Source of the DNA: an uncultured Lachnospiraceae bacterium | GTDB lineage: Bacteria > Bacillota > Clostridia > Lachnospirales > Lachnospiraceae | NCBI GenBank assembly: GCA_905236545.1 | Contig: CAJOQO010000293.1 | Span: forward strand, 1-6,308 | Length of the DNA stretch: 6,308 bases | Reading direction: 5' to 3' | Shown: piece by piece, positions 1 through 6,308 of the stretch | Numbering within the stretch: the first letter of the stretch is position 1 | How the letters are laid out: each line of letters opens with the position of its first letter | The notes under the pieces: model-generated | What the model saw: the letters and a program-made list of their open reading frames with translations, nothing else | Database searches by the model: none | What the model was told of the DNA's origin: nothing | Position numbers and translations under genes: made by a program

Positions 1-1002
1 GACGATGTCACCAACCTCAAGATGGCCGGCCATATCCTGAGCAGGCAGCAGATGCGTGTAACGGCCCTGAAATCCGGGCGGGCCCTTCTGGATTATGTGA
101 GAAACAACAATCCCGACCTGATCCTCCTCGATATCCGTATGCCGGAGATGGACGGCTTCGAGGCCCTGCGCCTTTTAAAGCAGCAGCAAGTACCTGGGCA
201 GGAGATTCCCGTCATATTCCTGACCTCCGTCGAGAGCGCCGAATACGAGATGAAAGGGCTGGAGCTGGGAGCAATGGACTTCATCAAGAAACCCTTCGTA
301 CCGGGCGTCCTTGTGTCGCGCGTGAAGCACACCATTCAGCTTGTCAGACTTCGGAAGAACCTGGCGGAGGAAGTTGAGAGAAAGACTCAGGAAAATGAAA
401 ATCTGTCCCTGCACATCGTACAGACCCTGGCGGAGGCGATCGATGCCAAGGATACCTATACCAACGGTCATTCCAGCCGCGTAGCAAAATACGCGCGGGA
501 GATCGCGCGGAGATTCGGCTATTCCCGGAAGCAGCAGGACGAGATCTATATGATGGGACTTTTGCACGACGTCGGTAAGATCGGCGTACCGGACAGCGTG
601 ATCAACAAACCGTCCAGGCTCACCGAGGAAGAATATGACCTGATCAAGATCCATCCGGTTCTGGGAGAACGCATACTGAGGAATATCAGGGAGCGGCCGG
701 AACTGGCCCTGGGGGCACACTGGCATCATGAACGCTACGACGGCGGAGGATATCCTGACGGTCTGTCCGGGGATTCGATCCCGGAAGAAGCGAGAATGAT
801 TGCCGTGGCCGATGCCTACGACGCTATGACCAGCCTGCGCAGCTACCGTGGGATCCTGCCGCAGGAACGGGTAAAAGAAGAGATTGAACGAGGCCGGGGG
901 ACGCAGTTCGATCCCGTATTTGCCGACATTATGCTGCAGATCATGTCGGAGGATCCGGACTATCAGCTGAGGGAAAACGGCAGGAAAAAAGAAGCACAGT
1001 AG
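1..1002 (+). CDS. Response regulator with REC and HD-GYP domains, probable c-di-GMP phosphodiesterase (5'-partial)
   Basis: The frame is open from base 1 and ends at TAG 1000-1002, giving 333 codons. The first two are the Asp-Asp pair that normally sits near the start of a receiver, so only the beginning of the REC domain, or any domain before it, is missing. The ATG at base 22 lies inside the receiver and is not the start. Counting from base 1, REC spans about residues 1-115, with phospho-acceptor D44 (LILLDIRMPEMDG), T75 and K97 (KKPF). A charged helix (about 118-137) links to HD-GYP (about 138-320), which has H157, the HD pair H189-D190, K193, H218, H242-H243, GYP 250-252 and D271. HD-GYP proteins hydrolyse cyclic-di-GMP to pGpG or GMP in the cytoplasm, and phosphorylation of the receiver would control activity. 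No DNA-binding domain is present. Family assignment is very secure; substrate and the link to the kinases downstream are inferred. Confidence 0.95.
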   Translation, partial: DDVTNLKMAGHILSRQQMRVTALKSGRALLDYVRNNNPDLILLDIRMPEMDGFEALRLLKQQQVPGQEIPVIFLTSVESAEYEMKGLELGAMDFIKKPFVPGVLVSRVKHTIQLVRLRKNLAEEVERKTQENENLSLHIVQTLAEAIDAKDTYTNGHSSRVAKYAREIARRFGYSRKQQDEIYMMGLLHDVGKIGVPDSVINKPSRLTEEEYDLIKIHPVLGERILRNIRERPELALGAHWHHERYDGGGYPDGLSGDSIPEEARMIAVADAYDAMTSLRSYRGILPQERVKEEIERGRGTQFDPVFADIMLQIMSEDPDYQLRENGRKKEAQ

Positions 1003-1025
1003 AAGCCCCCGTATTTTCCCTTTAT

Positions 1026-1032
1026 AAGGAGA
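1026..1032 (+). promoter_or_regulatory. Ribosome-binding site of the first hybrid kinase
   Basis: AAGGAGA lies eight bases before the ATG at 1041, which is good Shine-Dalgarno spacing and fixes that start. Another ATG at 1036 is only three bases from the motif and is followed by one codon and a stop. The gap 1003-1040 shows no terminator-like hairpin and no convincing promoter, so the kinase is probably transcribed together with the HD-GYP gene. Confidence 0.8.
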
Positions 1033-1040
1033 CGAATGGG

Positions 1041-3785
1041 ATGAATGCGAAGAACAGCAGACGCCGCAGGTTTTATCTGCTTCTTCCGATGATCATAATA
1101 CTGTGTCTGATGGTGGTGATGGAGGTATACACCTCCCGCATAATCCGGAATGTAGCGACGGCAAATATCCATGAAGTCGGTGAAGACAGGATCTCCAACG
1201 TGGCTGCGCAGCTCGAAAACTATCTGGAAATGACAAGAAGCGCCCTGTGGGTGACGGCGGACACCGTCGATTACATGATCCGGAACGGAAGCTCCACAGA
1301 ATACATACTGGACTACATAACGGAGGAAACGAACCACCAGAAGGATCATTTCGACACGAATATCACCGGACTGTACGGCTATATCATGGGGGAGTATCTT
1401 GACGGTCTGGCCTGGAAGCCCCCACGGGGTTATGATCCGACCAGGAGAGACTGGTATAAGGCTGCGATTGCCGCGAAAGGGGAGATCACAATCGTCTCCC
1501 CCTATATAGATGCCCAGACAAACGATGTTGTCATTTCCATCTGCAGAAAGCTTTCCGGCGAATCTGACGTGCTTTCGGTCGACCTCATGATGAACCGCAT
1601 TCAGGAGATCGTTTCCACGCTCCGCATCAAGGAAAAGGGCTACGGCTTTGTTGTCAACAGGGACGGCATGGTGATCGCCCATCAGGACGAATCGCAGAAA
1701 GGCCGCTTTCTGACGGAAAATGAGGAGCAGCTCGCCCTTCTCGATCAAATAAAGGAAACGAAAAACGGGATCTTCGAGATCGTGACGGATCATGAAAAGC
1801 AGACGGTATTCGTCCGGGAGGTCGTGGATCAGTGGTATGTCGTCATTGCTGTCAGCAACCGAGAGCTGTTTGCCGAGGTCTGGCAGCAGCTGACGATCAA
1901 CGTGCTGATCTGCGCTGCCATTTTTGCCATGATCGCGTTCGTCTTTCTGATCGGGCGCAGGAATGAACGAAGCTACTCGCACCGCATCGAGGAGATGCGG
2001 GCCGAGGAACAGAAGCAGGCCTACGAGGCCAGGGCACTGAAGCTGGAGAAGGAAGCGGCAGACCGGGCCAACCAGGCCAAAAGCAGGTTTCTGGCTGATA
2101 TGTCCCATGAGATCCGGACTCCCATCAATGCGGTGCTTGGAATGAACGAGATGATCCTGCGCGAGAGCTCTCTCGCAGGTACCGGTGAGACCTCCGGAAA
2201 TGAGGCGTTTTCCAATATCATCTCCTGCGCCCGCAACATCGAGAGCGCCGGAAACAGCCTGCTCTCCATCATCAACGACATCCTTGATTTCTCCAGAATT
2301 GAAGCAGGACGGATGGATATTACTCCCGGAGAGTACGCGCTTGGCTCCATGCTGGGAGACCTGTACAGCATGGTCTTCTTCAGAGCTCAGGAGAAGGGAC
2401 TGGAGTTTACCGTTGACGTGGAAGCGTCCATTCCGGACAGGCTCTTCGGAGATGAGATGCGTGTCCGGCAGGTCATCACCAATCTTCTCGTCAACGCCGT
2501 GAAGTACACTGTGCACGGCAGTATCCGGATGACAGTGCGCGGCGAGACAGAGAAAGGGACAGCACCCGGAAAGCCCATCCGTCTGATCATTGCCGTGCAG
2601 GATACCGGGATCGGGATACGCCCGGAGGATATTGACAAGCTTTTCCTCAAGTTCCAGCGGCTAGACCTCGACCGGAACAGCACCGTGGAGGGCACAGGCC
2701 TGGGGCTGGCGATCACACAGCAGCTCCTTGACCTGATGGGCGGCAGCATTGATGTACAGAGCGAATACGGCAAAGGCTCCGTCTTTACGGTCACGATCCC
2801 CCAGACGATCGTATCCCCTGATCCCACTGGCGGCTTCCGGGCGCAGTCCTGGATCAGGCAGCAGGAATCCCGGGAGCCCGGCGGGACGTTTCAGGCACCC
2901 GGAACCCGTCTGCTTGTGGTGGATGATACCAGGATGAACCTGACGGTTGTGCTCGGGCTTCTCAGGCACACGAAGATGCAGATCGATACGGCGCTGAGCG
3001 GGGAGGAGGCTGTCGAAGCCGCCAAAACCACAGCCTATGACGTGATCCTCATGGACCAGCGCATGCCGAGGATGGACGGCTCCGAGGCGCTTCATGCGAT
3101 CCGGAAGCAGGAGGACGGCCTGAACCGGAATACTCCGGTCATCTGTCTGACTGCTGACGCGATCATGGGCGCAAGGGATCGCTATATCGCTGAGGGCTTT
3201 ACCGATTATCTGACAAAGCCCATCGACAGCCAGGCACTGGAGCGGATGCTGCTGTCCTGTCTTCCGGAAGAGAAGGTACTCCCAGTGCAAAGCAAGGACA
3301 GACAGGCTGCAGATGTTCCGTCTCCTGAACCGGAATCCGGAACAGATCCCTGCTTTCCTGCCGGTGAGGAGTACGCTTTTCTTTCTGAAGCCGGAATCGA
3401 TCCAGACGTCGGACTTGCCTGCTGCCAGAAGGACGCCGGGCTCTACCGCACACTGCTTCTGGAATACGCATCCGATGCGGAGAAAAAAGCGAAAAACATT
3501 CAGACATATTTTGATCAACAGGACTGGAAAAATTATGCGGTCATGGTACACGCCGTCAAGAGCACTTCCAGGATGATCGGTGCAGCAGCGCTGTCCGACC
3601 TCGCTTACGTCCTGGAACGCGCAGCGGATGAGGAAAACCTGACGGAACTGGATCATCAGCACATGCTTTTTCTCGCTGAATACAAAGCGGCCGCTGAGGC
3701 GATCTCTTCCGGGATCTCCCACAGTACGGAGCCTCCAGAGGAAGAAGAGATCATTGAATTCTTCCCGGAACAGGAAAAGGGGTGA
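1041..3785 (+). CDS. Membrane hybrid sensor histidine kinase: dCache, DHp/HisKA, HATPase, REC, HPt
   Basis: This 914-residue kinase senses an extracellular signal and runs an internal His-Asp-His phosphorelay. Transmembrane helix 1 is about residues 11-29 and helix 2 about 285-304. Between them is a double-Cache domain (about 31-281) with Y131, R136, W138-Y139, Y155, D157 and D181, a pattern resembling the amino-acid-binding dCACHE_1AA motif. There is no HAMP; a charged coiled-coil (about 308-347) leads to the DHp histidine H356 in SHEIRTP. ATPase boxes are N485 (N box), D521-TGIGI (G1), F535/F538 (F box), G551-TGLGL (G2) and G577-KGS. REC has D628-D629, phospho-acceptor D672, T704 and K726. 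A proline- and acid-rich linker (about 745-780) precedes the HPt, with H837 in HAVKSTSRMIGA. All catalytic residues are intact. The next gene is a paralogue with another sensor. Its likely partner is the HD-GYP regulator upstream, by inference from neighbourhood only. The last residues (901-910) form a tail shared with that paralogue. Confidence 0.95.
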   Translation: MNAKNSRRRRFYLLLPMIIILCLMVVMEVYTSRIIRNVATANIHEVGEDRISNVAAQLENYLEMTRSALWVTADTVDYMIRNGSSTEYILDYITEETNHQKDHFDTNITGLYGYIMGEYLDGLAWKPPRGYDPTRRDWYKAAIAAKGEITIVSPYIDAQTNDVVISICRKLSGESDVLSVDLMMNRIQEIVSTLRIKEKGYGFVVNRDGMVIAHQDESQKGRFLTENEEQLALLDQIKETKNGIFEIVTDHEKQTVFVREVVDQWYVVIAVSNRELFAEVWQQLTINVLICAAIFAMIAFVFLIGRRNERSYSHRIEEMRAEEQKQAYEARALKLEKEAADRANQAKSRFLADMSHEIRTPINAVLGMNEMILRESSLAGTGETSGNEAFSNIISCARNIESAGNSLLSIINDILDFSRIEAGRMDITPGEYALGSMLGDLYSMVFFRAQEKGLEFTVDVEASIPDRLFGDEMRVRQVITNLLVNAVKYTVHGSIRMTVRGETEKGTAPGKPIRLIIAVQDTGIGIRPEDIDKLFLKFQRLDLDRNSTVEGTGLGLAITQQLLDLMGGSIDVQSEYGKGSVFTVTIPQTIVSPDPTGGFRAQSWIRQQESREPGGTFQAPGTRLLVVDDTRMNLTVVLGLLRHTKMQIDTALSGEEAVEAAKTTAYDVILMDQRMPRMDGSEALHAIRKQEDGLNRNTPVICLTADAIMGARDRYIAEGFTDYLTKPIDSQALERMLLSCLPEEKVLPVQSKDRQAADVPSPEPESGTDPCFPAGEEYAFLSEAGIDPDVGLACCQKDAGLYRTLLLEYASDAEKKAKNIQTYFDQQDWKNYAVMVHAVKSTSRMIGAAALSDLAYVLERAADEENLTELDHQHMLFLAEYKAAAEAISSGISHSTEPPEEEEIIEFFPEQEKG
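3777..3785 (+). promoter_or_regulatory. Shine-Dalgarno overlapping the stop of kinase 1; leaves the start of kinase 2 ambiguous
   Basis: AAGGGGTGA resembles the full anti-Shine-Dalgarno complement AAGGAGGTGA less one base, and its last three bases are the stop codon of the first kinase. It ends directly against the ATG at 3786, which is too close for normal use, but lies well placed for the in-frame GTG at 3792-3794 (nine bases from AAGGGG). The ATG could instead use AGGA at 3772-3775, ten bases away. Either choice changes the protein by two residues only. The arrangement implies translational coupling of the two kinases. Confidence 0.6.
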
Positions 3786-6212
3786 ATGCCTGTGAAGTCC
3801 AAGAACAACCTTTCCACAAAGATCATCCTGATGGTGGAGGTCATACTGCTCATTTCCAGCACTTTGTTCTGCACTGTCTCCCTGTACAGGGCAAGGATCG
3901 GGATCCGTAAAGCGATCCGGCAGCGGATGCTGGACATTGCGAACTGCGCCTCGGGTTCCGTCAGGGGCGACGTCCTTAAGAACCTGACAGCGGCGGACGT
4001 CGGGACGCCAGAGTACAACAGCATCTATGATACGCTTGCCGTCTTCCGGGACAATGTGGAGCTGGAATATGTCTACTGCATCCGGGATGAGGGCAACGGA
4101 AATTTCATCTTTACCATGGATCTCGACCAGTACACGCCGGCGGGCTACGGGGACAGCGTGAAGTATACGAAAGCACTGGCCATGGCGGGAACAGGAAAGG
4201 CTGCGGTGGACGAGGTGCCCTATTCGGATGCCTGGGGAAAATTTTACAGCGCCTACAGCCCTGTCATGGATTCTTCAGGAAATGTGGCGGGAATCATTGC
4301 CGTGGATTTTTCCGCAGACTGGTTTGAGGCTCAGCTTTCGGACCAGACCCGGGAGACAGTCATAACCTACATCGTCATTCTGCTCCTCTCTCTCCTTGTC
4401 GCGGCAGTCCTGTCCATGCTGACCGTAAGGCCTTTTGTGCGCGTGCAGGGGATCCTGCTGGAGGAGAAGGTGCGGGCTGAAAGCGCAAACCGTGCAAAGA
4501 GCGATTTCCTGGCAAATATGTCCCACGAGATCCGTACCCCTATCAACGCAGTACTCGGCATGAATGAGATGATCCTTAGCGAACAGCTTCGGGCCCGGGA
4601 ACACCAGAAGGACGATCCTGCGGCCGTGGAGGAGGCGCTCCGGAACATTGGCATCTGTGCGGGCGATGTGAAAAGCGCCGGCAGCAGTCTGCTGGCGATC
4701 ATCAATGATATTCTCGATTTCTCCAGGATCGAATCGGGAAGCGTAAGCTTAAAGGAAGCTCCGTACCAGCTCAGCACCCTTCTGAATGATCTGAGTAACA
4801 TGGTCTGCTTCAGGATCAGGGATAAAAACCTGAAGTTCTCCATGGATGTGGACGAATCACTGCCGGACAATCTTAGCGGTGACGAGATCCGGGTGCGTCA
4901 GATCCTGACGAACCTGCTGAGCAACGCCGTAAAGTACACCGATCAGGGCTCTGTCTGTCTGACAGTCAGGGGGAAGCGGCAGCAGGACATTCTGCTTCTT
5001 CAGGCTGATGTCGCGGACACAGGGATCGGGATCCGGGACGAGGATATGGAGGAGCTGTTTACGCGGTTCCACCGCCTTGAGATCGAACGCAACAGCACGG
5101 TCGAGGGAGCCGGACTGGGGCTGGCCATCACGCAGCGGCTTCTGGAGATCATGGGCGGCACCATCACAGTAAAGAGTGTCTATGGCAAGGGCTCTGTTTT
5201 CTCCGTCACCATTCCTCAGAAGATCCTCTCTGATGAGCCGCTGGGTGATCCTGGCAGGCGCTTTACGGAATACGTCCGGGAGGTCAGGCCTTCCCGGGAG
5301 TCCTTTCATGCGCCGTCGGCCCGCATACTCATCGTCGATGATACAAAGATGAATCTGAGAGTGGCCGTCAATCTGCTGAAAAGCACGCAGATGCAGATCG
5401 ATACGGCCTCCGGCGGGGCCGAGGCAGTGACTATGGCGGAGACGAACCGATATGATCTCATCCTGATGGATCAGCGTATGCCGGGGATGAACGGCACGGA
5501 GGCGCTTCACCGAATCCGGATGCAGCAGGAAGGCTCCCAGACGCCCGTCATCTGTCTGACCGCAGACGCAGTGATCGGTGCCAGAGAACGGTATCTGGCG
5601 GAAGGCTTCACGGATTACATCACAAAGCCGGTTGAGGGCTGGATGCTGGCAAAAATGATATTGAAATATCTCCCCCGTGAGAAGGTGGAAGCTGTGCCCG
5701 ACCGGGATGGATCCGCGCAGGACGGCAGTGCATCCGAAGCCAGAAACGGACAGAGCGTTGAAATGCCGGGCGGAAACGGGCCGGAAGCCGGGCAATATAG
5801 GAAGCTGAGGGAAGCGGGACTCGATCCCTCTGTCGGGCTGGGCTATTGTCAGGAGGATGACGCCCTCTACCTCTCACTGCTGGAAGAATATGCGACCGGT
5901 GCGGAAGAGAAAATACAGGACCTCGAAAGGTATTATGACAAGGAGGACTGGGACAATTACGCAATCGTGGTTCATGCGGTCAAGAGTACCTCAAGGATGA
6001 TCGGAGCGGCTGCTCTGGCAGACATCGCCGCCGGACAGGAAAAGGCCGCGGACACCAGGGACCGCGGCATGGTTGAGATAAACCACCTGTGCATGATGGC
6101 ACTCTACGGGAAAGTCACCACCGCCATCCGCTCTGCCATCGGGTACATAGCACCCGCTGATGGCCGGGCGGACGGGGGGGACGAAGAGATCATGGAATTT
6201 CTTCCCGAGTAA
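3786..6212 (+). CDS. Membrane hybrid sensor histidine kinase: short Cache-like sensor, DHp/HisKA, HATPase, REC, HPt
   Basis: This 808-residue kinase is a paralogue of the one before it, abutting its stop codon. Transmembrane helices are about residues 11-31 and 191-213. The extracellular part (about 34-190) is some 155 residues, and its WGKFYSAYSPV and GIIAVDFSADW stretches look like a Cache/PDC fold; the ligand is unknown and the domain does not align with the dCache of the first kinase. Only about 33 residues, with no HAMP, separate helix 2 from the DHp histidine H247. ATPase boxes are N380, D411-TGIGI, F425/F428, G441-AGLGL and G468-KGS. REC has D518-D519, phospho-acceptor D562, T592 and K614. 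A Gly/Ser/acid-rich linker (about 635-670) leads to an HPt with H730 in HAVKSTSRMIGA. All phosphorelay residues are present, so it should be active and, by inference, able to feed the same separate receiver as its neighbour. ATG 3786 is used here; GTG 3792 is a credible alternative start. Confidence 0.95.
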   Translation: MPVKSKNNLSTKIILMVEVILLISSTLFCTVSLYRARIGIRKAIRQRMLDIANCASGSVRGDVLKNLTAADVGTPEYNSIYDTLAVFRDNVELEYVYCIRDEGNGNFIFTMDLDQYTPAGYGDSVKYTKALAMAGTGKAAVDEVPYSDAWGKFYSAYSPVMDSSGNVAGIIAVDFSADWFEAQLSDQTRETVITYIVILLLSLLVAAVLSMLTVRPFVRVQGILLEEKVRAESANRAKSDFLANMSHEIRTPINAVLGMNEMILSEQLRAREHQKDDPAAVEEALRNIGICAGDVKSAGSSLLAIINDILDFSRIESGSVSLKEAPYQLSTLLNDLSNMVCFRIRDKNLKFSMDVDESLPDNLSGDEIRVRQILTNLLSNAVKYTDQGSVCLTVRGKRQQDILLLQADVADTGIGIRDEDMEELFTRFHRLEIERNSTVEGAGLGLAITQRLLEIMGGTITVKSVYGKGSVFSVTIPQKILSDEPLGDPGRRFTEYVREVRPSRESFHAPSARILIVDDTKMNLRVAVNLLKSTQMQIDTASGGAEAVTMAETNRYDLILMDQRMPGMNGTEALHRIRMQQEGSQTPVICLTADAVIGARERYLAEGFTDYITKPVEGWMLAKMILKYLPREKVEAVPDRDGSAQDGSASEARNGQSVEMPGGNGPEAGQYRKLREAGLDPSVGLGYCQEDDALYLSLLEEYATGAEEKIQDLERYYDKEDWDNYAIVVHAVKSTSRMIGAAALADIAAGQEKAADTRDRGMVEINHLCMMALYGKVTTAIRSAIGYIAPADGRADGGDEEIMEFLPE

Positions 6213-6219
6213 GGCAGTT

Positions 6220-6261
6220 CCTTTACAGCCCTGGTAAATTCCTTAACAGTCGGGTAAATTC
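6220..6261 (+). repeat. Two imperfect direct repeats of about 20 bases just after the last gene
   Basis: CCTTTACAG (6220-6228) recurs as CCTTAACAG (6241-6249) with one mismatch at a 21-base interval. GGTAAATTC recurs exactly (6233-6241 and 6253-6261) at a 20-base interval. Within the first copy TTTAC and GTAAA form a perfect five-base inverted repeat around seven bases; the second copy has one mismatch (TTAAC). Two sites about two helical turns apart suit binding of a dimeric regulator to one face of DNA. Read on the - strand, the second copy contains ACTGTTAAG, which differs at one position from the AgrA-type LytTR box ACAGTTAAG. Its function is unknown, and a chance repeat cannot be excluded. 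The rest of 6213-6308 shows no start codon on the + strand and no clear promoter or terminator. Confidence 0.5.
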
Positions 6262-6308
6262 ATCACACAGGCAGGAGCCGTTTCTTATCCTGACTCTGCT
6301 GCGCCTGA

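Noticed and set aside
22..24. ATG as the start of the HD-GYP regulator
   Set aside because: The reading frame continues upstream to base 1 and encodes the conserved Asp-Asp pair of the receiver, so the true start lies before the window.
1036..1044. Minimal upstream frame ATG-GGA-TGA overlapping the start of kinase 1
   Set aside because: It is only three bases from the Shine-Dalgarno motif, too close for good initiation, and such a short string is expected by chance.
963..2516. Long open frames on the - strand opposite the kinases and the HD-GYP gene (also 2661-3722, 4857-5795 and 175-729)
   Set aside because: The longest of these, including 963-2516 and 175-729, run in codon register with the + strand genes, where antisense stops arise only from TTA, CTA or TCA codons, which are rare in this GC-rich coding sequence. 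Their translations show no domain, while the + strand frames have complete catalytic motifs.
6222..6260. Promoter built from TTTACA or TTAACA as -35 and TAAATT as -10
   Set aside because: Both hexamers resemble TTGACA, but no TATAAT-like box lies 16-18 bases after either; the TAAATT copies are at the wrong distances.
6270..6290. Terminator from GGC-AGGA-GCC followed by a T-containing stretch
   Set aside because: The stem has only three pairs and the following bases are not a continuous T run, so it would not be a convincing intrinsic terminator.
6224..6308. C-terminal end of a convergent gene on the - strand entering from the right edge
   Set aside because: All three - strand frames are open from the edge for a short way (stops at 6285-6287, 6263-6265 and 6224-6226), but the tails are at most about 28 codons with no recognisable motif, so none can be preferred.

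Overview
The window is an ordinary-looking bacterial chromosomal segment with one co-directional run of three signalling genes, all on the + strand. GC content looks to be in the mid-50s percent, ribosome-binding sites are purine-rich and Gram-positive-like, and the kinase signature around the phospho-acceptor histidine (SHEIRTPINAVLGMNEMIL) is of the kind common in Lachnospiraceae and related Clostridia. I therefore infer a gut- or rumen-type clostridial Firmicute. No species can be named from the sequence alone.

Layout. Bases 1-1002 hold the 3' part of a response regulator, a receiver (REC) domain fused to an HD-GYP cyclic-di-GMP phosphodiesterase; its N-terminus lies upstream of the window. 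After a 38-base gap with a good Shine-Dalgarno site comes a 914-residue membrane hybrid histidine kinase (1041-3785) with a double-Cache extracellular sensor. A second hybrid kinase of 808 residues (3786-6212) follows with no gap at all and carries a different, smaller Cache-like sensor. Each kinase has the full chain DHp histidine, ATPase, REC aspartate and C-terminal HPt histidine in one polypeptide. The last 96 bases (6213-6308) have no supportable gene but contain two imperfect ~20-base direct repeats.

How they may work together (inference). The kinases are paralogues that share the whole cytoplasmic part (about 60% identity by eye) but not the sensor. Both end in HPt domains able to hand a phosphoryl group to a separate receiver, and the only separate receiver seen here is that of the HD-GYP protein. 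The simplest model is a two-input, one-output phosphorelay: two extracellular signals, one possibly an amino acid judging from the Cache motif, converge on one enzyme that lowers cyclic-di-GMP. No diguanylate cyclase, transcription factor, RNA gene, mobile element or CRISPR array is visible.

Novelty. All three families are well known. The points most worth a second look are the paired-kinase arrangement, an acidic/aromatic C-terminal tail shared by both kinases, paralogue-specific insertions in the DHp hairpin, and the repeats after the last gene.
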